Below, piece after piece: positions 1-8,757 of a stretch of 64,000 bases of DNA. Origin of the DNA: a bacterium. Its GTDB lineage: Bacteria > Planctomycetota > Planctomycetia > Pirellulales > Pirellulaceae. Both the position numbers and the translations under genes were made by a program. Each line of letters starts with the position of its first letter. Position 1 is the stretch's first letter. The DNA lies in assembly GCA_030430075.1 (NCBI GenBank), contig JAUIGN010000022.1, positions 48,530 to 112,529 of the forward strand, in the 5' to 3' direction. The notes beneath the pieces were generated by a model that saw nothing but the letters and a program-made list of their open reading frames with translations, was not told the origin of the DNA and searched no databases.

Positions 1-1
1 G

Positions 2-1069
2 ATTCAAGCGAATGCGGATTTCCAGGGATTCGTCTTCGAGAACGCGACGGTGATCCTGATCAGTGCTTCGATCGCGGTGTGGGGGGTTCACACCATCGGC
101 TCGCTCCGCCGCCAGGTCTTCGAAGCGAAACAGTTGGGTCAATACAAACTCAAGCAGGAGATTGGCGCCGGCGGCATGGGACAGGTCTATCTGGCTGAGC
201 ACGTGCTGCTCAAACGGCCCTGCGCCATCAAGCTGATTCGTCGGGAAAAGACGGGCGACTCGCGCGTGCTGGCGCGATTCGAGCGGGAGGTGAAGGCGAC
301 TGCGAAATTAACCCATTGGAATACGGTCGAGATCTTCGACTACGGACGGGCCGACGACGGGACCTTTTATTACGTCATGGAATATTTGCCCGGAATGAAC
401 CTCGGCGAGCTGGTCGAGATGAACGGGCCGTTGCCGCCGGTCCGCGCAATTTACCTCTTGCTGCAGATTTGCGACGCCTTGGGCGAAGCCCACCACGCCA
501 ACCTGATTCATCGGGATATCAAACCCGGAAACATCTTCGCCGCTCACCGGGGCGGTGTGTATGACGTCGCGAAATTGCTCGACTTCGGCCTGGCCAAACC
601 GTTGGTCGAGATGGACGGGGACTCGCAGCTCACACAAGAGGGCGGGATCACCGGTTCTCCCCTGTTTATGTCGCCCGAGCAGGCCTTCGGCGACCAGGCC
701 CCCGACGCCCGCAGCGATATCTATGCTCTGGGCGCCGTCGCCTACTACCTGCTGACCGGAAAGCCTCCGTTTGATGGAGTCAACCCAATGCGGATTTTGG
801 CCGCCCACATGAGCGAAACGCCTCAGCCGCCAAGCGACCTGGACGCCGACATTCCGGAAGACCTGAGTGACGTGGTCCTGCGTTGCCTGGCGAAGAAGCC
901 CGAGGATCGCTTTCAAACCGCCGCCGCCTTGTATGTTGCGCTGGAAGCGTGTGCCGAGCAGGCGCCGGAACGCTGGACGCGCGAATCGGCACGGGCGTGG
1001 TGGGAGAATCACGGCTGCCCCCATAAGAAAGCCCTTGATGCTCGCGTGCTGGCAGCCAGTCGTGCTTAA
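2..1069 (+). CDS. Membrane-linked Ser/Thr protein kinase, 5' end cut by the window
   Basis: The reading frame is open to the left edge, so the true start lies outside the window; an internal GTG at 50 is not a convincing start. The visible 355 residues begin with a short hydrophobic stretch (around 'ILISASIAVWG'), probably the last transmembrane helix. A PknB-like kinase domain follows. The glycine loop GAGGMG, the ATP-binding lysine in 'CAIKLI', the catalytic loop HRDIKPGN, DFG and the SPEQA motif are all present, so the kinase should be active. It would phosphorylate Ser/Thr on unknown cytoplasmic targets. Unlike the other kinase at 33.5 kb, its kinase domain is at the C-terminus and nothing follows it. 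selB lies 160 bp downstream on the same strand. Confidence 0.9.
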   Translation: MQANADFQGFVFENATVILISASIAVWGVHTIGSLRRQVFEAKQLGQYKLKQEIGAGGMGQVYLAEHVLLKRPCAIKLIRREKTGDSRVLARFEREVKATAKLTHWNTVEIFDYGRADDGTFYYVMEYLPGMNLGELVEMNGPLPPVRAIYLLLQICDALGEAHHANLIHRDIKPGNIFAAHRGGVYDVAKLLDFGLAKPLVEMDGDSQLTQEGGITGSPLFMSPEQAFGDQAPDARSDIYALGAVAYYLLTGKPPFDGVNPMRILAAHMSETPQPPSDLDADIPEDLSDVVLRCLAKKPEDRFQTAAALYVALEACAEQAPERWTRESARAWWENHGCPHKKALDARVLAASRA

Positions 1070-1231
1070 GATTGTCGGCTCGTCAACAACATCACGGACC
1101 GGCCGCACGGGCGTTGGTCAGTCTCACATCATGCGCAGCATGATGGCCTTGGGAATGGCGCCCGCATGCCGGCTCGCTTCACCCGGCGCCACCTACCACA
1201 ATCGGCTTCCCGGACAGTAGAATAGCCGGTT

Positions 1232-3166
1232 ATGACGACGGATCTCATTCTCGGCACCGCCGGCCACATCGATCACGGCAAATCGAGCCTGATTCGCGCG
1301 CTAACCGGCGTCGACCCCGACCGGCTCCCCGAAGAAAAACGGCGGGGGATCACCATTGAGCTCGGTTTTGCCGAACTGCTGCTGGATGACTTTCGCCTGG
1401 GTATTGTGGATGTGCCGGGCCACGAGCGGTTTGTGCGCAACATGCTGGCGGGAGCGACCGGCATGGACATTGCCTTATTGGTCGTCGCTGCTGACGACTC
1501 GGTGAAACCGCAAACGCTGGAACATCTCGAGATCTTGCGGCTGCTGGACCTGGATGCGGGCGTGATCGCCCTGACCAAGTCGGATCTGGTGGATCCGGGC
1601 TGGGCCGATTTGGTCGAAGAGGAGGTCCGCGCCCTGGTTGAAGACACCTTCCTCGCCCAATCACCGATCGTTCGCACCAGCACGGCCACGGGCGCCGGCC
1701 TGGACGAATTGAAAACGCACCTGCTGGAGGCAGCTCGACGGGTCGCCGCCAGCGGTCGCATGGCGCGCCGGCACGGACCGTTTCGGATGGCCATCGATCG
1801 CACCTTTTCGATCGCCGGGCACGGCACCGTGGTCACCGGCAGCGTGAGCAGCGGACGGGTGGCGGTCGGAGAGGAACTGGTTATCGAGCCGGGCACGGTC
1901 AAAGCGCGTGTCCGAGGCATCCAGAATCATGACCGGGCTGTCGAGGAAATCCAGCGGGGTCAACGGGCGGCCATCAACCTGGGCGGCGTCCACCACGACC
2001 AGATTCGGCGGGGACAGGAGCTGTGCGCGGCGGGCCACCTGGTTCCCAGCAAGCTGCTGACCGCCGAGCTGACTTTGCTGGATTCTGCGCCGCGGCCGCT
2101 AAAGACCCGCTCGCGAATCCGAGTCCATGTGGGCACGGCAGAACTGCTCACCTCCGTCCGCCTGCTCGACAAGGAACAACTGTTGCCTGGCGAAACCGGG
2201 TTCGGACAACTGTACCTCAGTGAGCCGGCGGTGACCGTCTGGGGACAGCCTCTGGTGATCCGCACCGAGTCGCCGGTGTTGACGGTCGGCGGGGGACGAG
2301 TCGTCGACCCGACGGCCGAACGGATCCGCAGGCCGACCGCGGAAACCTTGCAGATGCTGACCCAGGCCAAATCGCCCGATCTCGCCGCACGAGCCTCGGC
2401 GGCGTTATATCTCTCCGGATTGCGAGACTGGAAACCGGAGGACCTGGCCCGCACGGCCGGGATCGAAGACGTCGAGGCGGCCGCGGAAACGCTCCGGGCG
2501 CGAGAGGATCTCTGTGAGATCCGCGTGTCACCGACGCGCAACCTGCATGTCCATCGACGCGTGTTGCAGCAGCTTTGCGACCGGATTGCTGTCGTGCTCG
2601 ACCAGTTGCATGATGAATTCCCGCTGCGAACCGTCTTCGCGCGCGGCGTGGTCGCCAACCGATTTCGGTATTTGGACGATGCCATCCTGCAGGCGTGTCT
2701 CAAGCAAATGGCAGCGGACCAGCGGCTGAAATTCGGCCCCACCGGTGTCGCCCTCGTCGGTCGCGGACCGAAGCTCTCGCAGAACGAACAGAAGCTGCTC
2801 AATGAACTGGTCGAAACCTTCCGGCAGGCCGGCCTCCAGGCACCGACCCTCAAAGAGTGCCAGCAGCAGACCACCAGGAACCAGGCAGCCGTTGAACAAC
2901 TGCTCGCGCTCGCCGCGGCCAATGGCGATCTTGTCGAATTGACCGGCGAACTGTATCTGCACGCCGAGGCGGAACGCGATGCGCGAGAGACGTTACGCGA
3001 CCCCCTGGCCAATCCGACCGGCTTGACGCTGAGTGAGATTCGAGAAATCCTGAAGACGACGCGAAAGTATGCCGTTCCGCTCTGCGAGCACTTTGACCGC
3101 GTCGGCTTCACGAAGCGACAAGGCGACGTCCGGGTGCTGGGCGAGAGTCAACAAGTCTCCCATTGA
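1232..3166 (+). CDS. selB: Selenocysteine-specific elongation factor SelB
   Basis: SelB is the GTPase that delivers Sec-tRNA(Sec) to the ribosome at UGA codons marked by a SECIS RNA hairpin. The 644-residue product has an EF-Tu-like GTPase domain: G1 GHIDHGKS at about residues 11-18, G3 DVPGHE near 59, G4 TKSD near 119. Two beta-barrel domains follow, then about 270 residues matching the winged-helix SECIS-binding part. Length is close to the family's usual 610-640. The ATG at 1232 immediately precedes the conserved N-terminus. selA follows on the same strand after about 290 bp, so the two genes probably act together and may be co-transcribed. No selC tRNA or selD was seen nearby. Confidence 0.97.
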   Translation: MTTDLILGTAGHIDHGKSSLIRALTGVDPDRLPEEKRRGITIELGFAELLLDDFRLGIVDVPGHERFVRNMLAGATGMDIALLVVAADDSVKPQTLEHLEILRLLDLDAGVIALTKSDLVDPGWADLVEEEVRALVEDTFLAQSPIVRTSTATGAGLDELKTHLLEAARRVAASGRMARRHGPFRMAIDRTFSIAGHGTVVTGSVSSGRVAVGEELVIEPGTVKARVRGIQNHDRAVEEIQRGQRAAINLGGVHHDQIRRGQELCAAGHLVPSKLLTAELTLLDSAPRPLKTRSRIRVHVGTAELLTSVRLLDKEQLLPGETGFGQLYLSEPAVTVWGQPLVIRTESPVLTVGGGRVVDPTAERIRRPTAETLQMLTQAKSPDLAARASAALYLSGLRDWKPEDLARTAGIEDVEAAAETLRAREDLCEIRVSPTRNLHVHRRVLQQLCDRIAVVLDQLHDEFPLRTVFARGVVANRFRYLDDAILQACLKQMAADQRLKFGPTGVALVGRGPKLSQNEQKLLNELVETFRQAGLQAPTLKECQQQTTRNQAAVEQLLALAAANGDLVELTGELYLHAEAERDARETLRDPLANPTGLTLSEIREILKTTRKYAVPLCEHFDRVGFTKRQGDVRVLGESQQVSH

Positions 3167-3458
3167 TTGGGCCGGTTGAGTCGATCGCCCCGGTGAGCTC
3201 AACGTCTGCCGCAGAGTGGAATGAATTCCAAGTTCGATCACGGTGGCAACGCAGAGAGCTCGCAAAACCCGTTGCGGGAAAATGAAATGGGCTGGGAACG
3301 GACATCAACGGCGAACCGAAGCTGCCGATCACAACAAGTGGATCGCCGGCTGGTACCTTCCCTGGCTGCTCGGCGGCCGTGAGCCGTCTCGCCCACCGGA
3401 GACTTTCCGCCACCATTTGCCTTCGCCTCACGCAACCCCCGGAGAGGACGTCTCAGCC

Positions 3459-4949
3459 ATGCAAAACCCCTTTCGAAATATCCCGTCGGTCAACGAGTTG
3501 CTGGAAAGCCCACCGCTGAGAGAGATGGTCGATCAGGTCAGCCACAGCGTGGTTGTCTCCGGAGTGCGGAAGTTCTTGAGCGACTTGCGCCACGACGTTC
3601 AGAACGCGGCCGCCGAAATCAATGTCCCCTCGGCCGCCGAGTTGGCCGAACGGATTGCCGAATGGATCGAGAATGACGAGACACCGGCGCTGCGGCCCGT
3701 GATCAACGCAACCGGGATCCTGTTGCACACGGGCCTGGGCCGTGCGCCGCTGGCCGGCGAAGCGATTCAGGCGATGAGCGACGTTGGACGGGGATATGCC
3801 AGCGTGGAAGTCGACCTGGCGAGCGGAGAACGGTCGCAGCGCGTGCTGGCGGTGGAGAGCCTGCTCGTGCAACTGACCGGCGCGGAGGCGGCGGTCGTGA
3901 CGAACAACAACGCGGCCGCCACATTGCTGACGTTGACCGCGTTGGCCCACGGCCGCGAAGTGATCGCCTCCCGCGGCCAATTGATTGAGATTGGCGGCAG
4001 TTACCGGCTACCGGACGTGATGACCGCCAGCGGCGCCCGACTGCGTGAAGTGGGAACCACCAACAAGACGCGTATCGCGGACTACGCGTCCGCAATCGGA
4101 GACGAAACCGCTGCGCTGATGAATGTTCACACCAGCAATTACCGGGTCGTCGGCTTTACCGAATCGGTAACGACGGCCGAACTGGTGGCACTCGGCCGCA
4201 AGCATCATTTGCCGGTAATTGACGACATCGGTTCCGGGGCCCTGGTCGATCTGACAAAGTTCGGAGTTGCCGACGAACCAATCGCGGCAGACAGTATTCG
4301 AGCGGGCGCGGACGTCGTGCTGTTCAGTGGAGACAAGCTGCTGGGCGGGCCGCAGTGCGGAATCATCGTGGGCAAGCGCGCCATGATCAAGAAAATATCG
4401 CAGCACCCGATGATGCGCGCGATGCGGGTCGGCAAGCTGACACTGGCCGCCTTGGCGGCGACCTTGCGCCTGTATCGTGATCCTCAGACCGCCGAGCTGT
4501 CCGTGCCGCTGTTGATGCTGCTCGGCACGCCCATCGAAAACCTCCGCCAACGGGCCCAACGCCTGGCCCCCCAGATGGCCGCCTGCGATGGGATTGCCAC
4601 CGCCGATGCGGTCGATGACGTCACCTTCCTGGGAGGCGGCTCGGTACCCACGCAGAAGATCGACACCTGCTGCGTGGCGGTCACACCCACCAAAGGGAAC
4701 GTCTCGGAATTTGCCGCCAGGATGCGGAACGGGTTGCCGGCAATCTTCGGACGCGTATCGCAAGATCGGTTTCTGTTCGACCTGCGGACGGTCTTCCCGC
4801 ATCAAGACGCCCAGTTGATCAAGGCCCTGGATGCGGCCGCGGCCAATCCACCGGCCGGCGAAGGCCCGACGGCGGGTGCCGGCGACCAGCCACCGGCGCC
4901 GGACGGGGGAAGCCAGGAATCGCCGTCTGGCGACGGTGCCTGGCGGTAA
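3459..4949 (+). CDS. selA: L-seryl-tRNA(Sec) selenium transferase SelA
   Basis: SelA is the PLP enzyme that converts seryl-tRNA(Sec) to selenocysteinyl-tRNA(Sec) with selenophosphate. The open frame extends upstream to 3243, but the ATG at 3459 has a GGAGAGG ribosome site about 10 bases before it and matches the family's N-terminus ('NPFRNIPSVNELL'). That gives 496 residues; bacterial SelA proteins are about 460. The PLP lysine sits in 'SGDKLLGGPQ' at about residue 293, and the conserved 'INATGILLHTGLGRAPL' segment is present. The last 35 residues are Pro/Gly/Ala-rich and look like a lineage-specific tail. It forms the bacterial Sec pathway with selB upstream. Confidence 0.96.
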   Translation: MQNPFRNIPSVNELLESPPLREMVDQVSHSVVVSGVRKFLSDLRHDVQNAAAEINVPSAAELAERIAEWIENDETPALRPVINATGILLHTGLGRAPLAGEAIQAMSDVGRGYASVEVDLASGERSQRVLAVESLLVQLTGAEAAVVTNNNAAATLLTLTALAHGREVIASRGQLIEIGGSYRLPDVMTASGARLREVGTTNKTRIADYASAIGDETAALMNVHTSNYRVVGFTESVTTAELVALGRKHHLPVIDDIGSGALVDLTKFGVADEPIAADSIRAGADVVLFSGDKLLGGPQCGIIVGKRAMIKKISQHPMMRAMRVGKLTLAALAATLRLYRDPQTAELSVPLLMLLGTPIENLRQRAQRLAPQMAACDGIATADAVDDVTFLGGGSVPTQKIDTCCVAVTPTKGNVSEFAARMRNGLPAIFGRVSQDRFLFDLRTVFPHQDAQLIKALDAAAANPPAGEGPTAGAGDQPPAPDGGSQESPSGDGAWR

Positions 4950-5143
4950 TGTCGTCGCTCCAGGTCACGTGCCGCGCGCGTTCGCTCGCCATCCCGCAGG
5001 TCACGCGGTCCCCGAGGCAATCCGGCCGGGCGGCAAGGATCGACCAACCAACGTCCGGCTGCCTGCCGACGGCGGGACCTGGGACAACCTGCTGGTGGCC
5101 CTCCGCCGATCGCTGGGCCCGCATCGGCGTCGGCGCCCGAACG

Positions 5144-5152
5144 TGATATACT
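5144..5152 (+). promoter_or_regulatory. Putative extended -10 promoter
   Basis: TGATATACT fits an extended -10 element (TG-N-TATACT) and lies 83 bases before the start at 5235. No good -35 hexamer is visible. It could drive the secreted-protein gene. Confidence 0.35.
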
Positions 5153-5234
5153 CCCCGCCTTGAATCAAGATTTTTCACCGCAGTTTTTCCCATAATCCAC
5201 ATCTTGGGCGGGTCGCTGAGTTAAACTCGTAACC

Positions 5235-6137
5235 ATGGGTTCGTTCTTTCCACTTTCCGCTCTCTCCGCGATCCGGCGTTCCGGCCGCCTGATTCAGCTT
5301 GTCGTTCTCTGCGCCGCGCTTTGCGGTGGATCGCCTTGGGCCGGGGCGCAGGATGCCGAACCGCCCGTGCCGACCGGGATTGAGGATCATTCCTGGTCCC
5401 GCTTCGGGATCGGATCGTGGAAGCGAGTTCGCATATCGAAGGAAGTATTTGGCGGCGACGGGAAACTCGAATCGATGACCGTTCGCGAGCGCAAGACCAC
5501 CCTGACCGCGGTCACGGCGGACCGTTTCACGCTCCACGAAGAAGTGACGCTCGAAGTGGCTGGCAAACTCTTTCCGCCGTCAAGCCGGCAGATTGAACGG
5601 GGCCTGTTCAACGAGACCGAGGACCAAGTCGTCAACACCCGGCGATTGAGCGACGGCAAAGTCGTGATTGGGGGCCACGAATTTCCCACGCAGATTCATC
5701 AGGTAACGCTGGCCGACGAAAAAAGCGTCTGGACCAGTACCGTGCATTTCTCGCCGAATGTCGAGCCGTTTGTGCTCAAGCGCCACACGATCTCGACCGA
5801 TCCGACCGGCAACCATACGAACTATGAAGCGCATGTCGAGGTCGTCGCATTCGACATGCCGCATCGCGTGCTGGCGGAAATCAAACCGACCGCCCACCTG
5901 AAGACGGTGCACCGCCAGGGTGATGTCACGACCATCACGTTGGAGGTCTCCTGCCCCAGCGTGCCCGGGCACATCGTAGCGCACTCGACCAAGATGGTCT
6001 CCGCCGAAGGGCGTCTGATGGAACGCAGCATCCTTGAATTGCTCGAATACGAAGTCGGTAGCAAGCAGGTCGAACACCACGGTCTGGGGCGTACACGGCT
6101 CTTCGGCAAACGGCGGCTTCGTGGAAATCCACGCTGA
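5235..6137 (+). CDS. Secreted hypothetical protein
   Basis: The 300-residue product starts with a basic segment and a hydrophobic stretch ('LIQLVVLCAALCGG') ending in an 'AGAQDA' cleavage-like site, so it is probably exported. The mature part is beta-strand-rich with alternating charged and hydrophobic residues. It contains no motif I recognise, although the style resembles planctomycete periplasmic proteins of unknown function. It stands alone, with a putative extended -10 about 85 bp upstream and the response-regulator promoter just downstream. The ATG at 5235 is chosen because the signal peptide follows it directly. No function is assigned. Confidence 0.75.
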   Translation: MGSFFPLSALSAIRRSGRLIQLVVLCAALCGGSPWAGAQDAEPPVPTGIEDHSWSRFGIGSWKRVRISKEVFGGDGKLESMTVRERKTTLTAVTADRFTLHEEVTLEVAGKLFPPSSRQIERGLFNETEDQVVNTRRLSDGKVVIGGHEFPTQIHQVTLADEKSVWTSTVHFSPNVEPFVLKRHTISTDPTGNHTNYEAHVEVVAFDMPHRVLAEIKPTAHLKTVHRQGDVTTITLEVSCPSVPGHIVAHSTKMVSAEGRLMERSILELLEYEVGSKQVEHHGLGRTRLFGKRRLRGNPR

Positions 6138-6236
6138 CGTCCTCTGCCCGGCCGGGGCCGTCATTTCTCATCCTTTTTTTCGCGCAATTCGCCTCAACCT
6201 TTCTCGCTGTATGGACTTGCGCTCCCGAGATCAATC

Positions 6237-6264
6237 TTGACTAGGAACCACAGGCCGCTATAAT
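6237..6264 (+). promoter_or_regulatory. Strong sigma70-like promoter of the response regulator gene
   Basis: TTGACT at 6237-6242 and TATAAT at 6259-6264 are separated by 16 bases. This is one of the two best sigma70 matches I found in the window. Transcription would start near 6271, giving a leader of about 225 nt before the ATG at 6495. The 3' part of the leader overlaps an upstream extension of the open frame, but that segment has no protein-like character. Confidence 0.75.
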
Positions 6265-6494
6265 TCTTTCAAATGTGAAGATCGGTAGTTTCGGAAAGGC
6301 TCGAAATTGCTTACGGTTGGAGCGGTCTAGGAAGATGTGCGGTTTGCGTATGCCGCGAAGCCTTGTTAATGAGGGAGCTAGGGATCGGCGTAACGTGGGA
6401 GGGCCACGGAGGTTTTGAGCGATTGGCGATCGCCGCCGCTCACGAATCTCGAACCGCCGGTCCCACCATCGGCCAGGAAGGGTGGTACTACACC

Positions 6495-7082
6495 ATGACG
6501 ACAAAGACTGTCTTTACGACGGGAGAAGCTGCAAGGATTTGCAAGGTCAGCCAGCAGACGATCATTCGCTGCTTTGACAATGGTAGCCTGAAAGGATTTC
6601 GGGTCCCAGGCAGCCGCTTTCGTCGCATTCCACGGGATCAGCTATTTCAGTTCATGAAGGAGAACGGCATTCCGACAGACGCTCTGGAGAGCGGCAAGCG
6701 GAAGGTCTTGATTGTGGACGACGATGTCGAACTGGTCGAATTGCTGGTCGACGTTTTTCAACGTGACGGACGATTCGACATCCGCACGGCGAATAACGGC
6801 TTCGATGCCGGCATGTTCGTCAAGGAGTTTCGCCCCGATCTGGTCGTGCTGGACGTGATGCTTCCCGATATCAACGGGAAAGAGGTCTGCCAGCGGGTGC
6901 GGAGCGATTCAAGCCTGGATACGGTGAAGATCATTTGCATTTCGGGCATGGTCGAGCAGGACAAGGTGGCCGACCTGCGAGCCGCGGGTGCCGATGACTT
7001 CATGCAGAAGCCGTTCGCCGTCGACAAGCTGCTGGAGCGATCCTGTGACTTGTTGGAAATCGAACGCGTTGTCCCAACCTAG
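6495..7082 (+). CDS. Response regulator with N-terminal excisionase/MerR-like DNA-binding domain
   Basis: The 195-residue product starts with a helix-turn-helix of the excisionase/BldC type (residues 8-58; 'FTTGEAARICKVSQQTIIRC', then 'GSLKGFRVPGSRFRRIP'). A receiver domain follows at about 72-190. The acidic pair in 'IVDDD', the phospho-acceptor Asp in 'VVLDVMLPD' (about residue 120) and the Lys in 'MQKPF' are present, so it should be phosphorylatable. The frame is open from 6363, but the ATG at 6495 has an AGGAAGGG ribosome site and begins the HTH fold. DNA-binding before receiver is the reverse of the usual OmpR order. A terminator-like hairpin separates it from the histidine kinase downstream, which is a candidate partner. 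Confidence 0.92.
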   Translation: MTTKTVFTTGEAARICKVSQQTIIRCFDNGSLKGFRVPGSRFRRIPRDQLFQFMKENGIPTDALESGKRKVLIVDDDVELVELLVDVFQRDGRFDIRTANNGFDAGMFVKEFRPDLVVLDVMLPDINGKEVCQRVRSDSSLDTVKIICISGMVEQDKVADLRAAGADDFMQKPFAVDKLLERSCDLLEIERVVPT

Positions 7083-7101
7083 GAACATGACGACTGTCGC
7101 G

Positions 7102-7128
7102 ACCGCGCGTCCCCCTGGGGCGCGCGGT
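7102..7128 (+). terminator. Hairpin terminator after the response regulator gene
   Basis: A 12-bp stem (one G-T pair) with a 3-base loop lies 20 bases after the stop codon and is followed by a T-rich segment (GTTCGTTTCTT). It suggests that the regulator and the following histidine kinase gene are transcribed separately. Confidence 0.6.
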
Positions 7129-7165
7129 CCGTTCGTTTCTTGACGCGTAGCGCACGGACGGGGCC

Positions 7166-8629
7166 ATGGCCTGGTTGCCAACACTCGCCGCGGGCTCATC
7201 CCGCTGGCGAATCCCACTGCTCGAACCGACGGCGATCGCCATTGCCGGCGGTCTCTTTCCTCGTTCCGGCCAAGGACCCGATCAAGTCATGGCCCGGACC
7301 GTGGCGGATGATCCCGGCCTGGCCCTGTGGCTGGCGTGCAGGTTCCCCGCCGATCGGATACCGACCGGGTGCGACGATTTGGCTGCCTGGTTTACCGGTG
7401 CCTGGCACACGGCTGCATCTCCCGGCCTGTTGGACTGGACGCCCGCTGATGGCGAAGATGAGGCCGAAGCTCTGCCGCCTGCCGCCGCCGCTTCGTCCGA
7501 CTGGTTGCAACTCACGACATCGAGCCTGGCGGTGTCGCGATATGTGGCGGCGACCATGGCTGGGCATCCGCGAGTCACCGCTGCCACGTTGATTGGCCTC
7601 TTGCACGCCAGCCTGGAGATGCTCGCGGCTTGCGGCCCACGGATTCGGCTTGAGGAGATCGATCAGGCCGACCACTGCTTGCCCGCCTGGCTGGTCGCGG
7701 CCCTCGTCGAACTGGATCGCGATGATGCCAGCGACGCCGTCTACGGCAGCATCCAGAACGCCATCCGGCAGTCGGACGGTCCCTCCCCGGCGCCGCCTGC
7801 CGCGTCGCCGGCAACCGAACCGGCCGGATATGCCGCGCTGCTGCCGGAACTGGTCCGTGCCGCCGCCCGGTTGCGGATGCTGGAAGAAGAGTTTTCCAGC
7901 GCCGTCGAGGCGGCCAAGATGAACGCCATGCGGGAACTTGCTTATGGTGCCAGCCATGAGATTAACAACCCGCTCGCCAATATTTCCACCCGCGCACAAA
8001 CGTTGCTGATTGACGAGACCGACCCCGAGAGGCGAAGAAAGCTGGCCACGATCAACAGTCAGGCGTTTCGGGCTCACGAGATGATTTCGGACATCATGCT
8101 CTTTGCCAAGCCGCCGCGGATCGAGGTCGCAGAGTTTGAGCTTCGCGAACTGGTCGCGGAGGTGCTGGCTGAATTGGCGGACGACGCGGCGGAGCAAGGT
8201 ACCGAGTTGCAGTTGGACCTGCCGGACCCTGACATGACGATCGTGGCGGATCGGGGGCACCTGACGGTTGCCGTCAAGTCACTCGTTCGCAACGCGCTGG
8301 AAGCGCTGGGCCTGGGAGGCCGCGTCGAGTTGCTGGGGCGGCGGGTCGCCGCCACCGCGGCGGACCAGGGCGCGATCGAGATTGTCGTCCGGGACACCGG
8401 CCCGGGAGTCCCCGCGGAAGCCCGGCGCTCCATGTTCAACCCCTTCTATTCGGGCCGTGAGGCGGGCCGCGGCCTGGGGCTCGGGCTCTCCAAGTGCTGG
8501 AGGATCGTGACACTCCACGGAGGTACGATTTCGCTGGACGACTCCTATCCAGATGGGGCGTGCTTTGTGATACGCTTACCCGCGCCGGCAAGCGTTGTTC
8601 TCGATTCGCCCATTGCCGCTCACGGTTAG
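7166..8629 (+). CDS. Sensor histidine kinase, cytoplasmic
   Basis: The 487-residue product has a C-terminal kinase core. The phospho-acceptor His is in 'GASHEINNPLAN' (about residue 264), the N box is 'NALEALG', G1 is 'DTGPGVP' and G2 is 'GRGLGLGLSK'. The HEINNPL form is that of NtrB/HisKA-type kinases. No transmembrane helix or signal peptide is visible, so it probably senses a cytoplasmic signal. The N-terminal 220 residues ('ARTVADDPGLALWLACRF') faintly resemble an HDOD-type domain, which is a guess. The ATG at 7166 lacks a clear ribosome site. The response regulator 80 bp upstream is the obvious candidate partner. Confidence 0.88.
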   Translation: MAWLPTLAAGSSRWRIPLLEPTAIAIAGGLFPRSGQGPDQVMARTVADDPGLALWLACRFPADRIPTGCDDLAAWFTGAWHTAASPGLLDWTPADGEDEAEALPPAAAASSDWLQLTTSSLAVSRYVAATMAGHPRVTAATLIGLLHASLEMLAACGPRIRLEEIDQADHCLPAWLVAALVELDRDDASDAVYGSIQNAIRQSDGPSPAPPAASPATEPAGYAALLPELVRAAARLRMLEEEFSSAVEAAKMNAMRELAYGASHEINNPLANISTRAQTLLIDETDPERRRKLATINSQAFRAHEMISDIMLFAKPPRIEVAEFELRELVAEVLAELADDAAEQGTELQLDLPDPDMTIVADRGHLTVAVKSLVRNALEALGLGGRVELLGRRVAATAADQGAIEIVVRDTGPGVPAEARRSMFNPFYSGREAGRGLGLGLSKCWRIVTLHGGTISLDDSYPDGACFVIRLPAPASVVLDSPIAAHG

Positions 8630-8757
8630 TCGGAACGACTCGAGACCGGCGTCCTCTCAGGAAGGATTGCGCCAGAACCGGGTGTCGTGTTCCTCGCCGT
8701 TCGCATCGCGAAACGAGCGCCGCAACGCCCCTTATTCGGAGCGAAAGGCGACACGCA

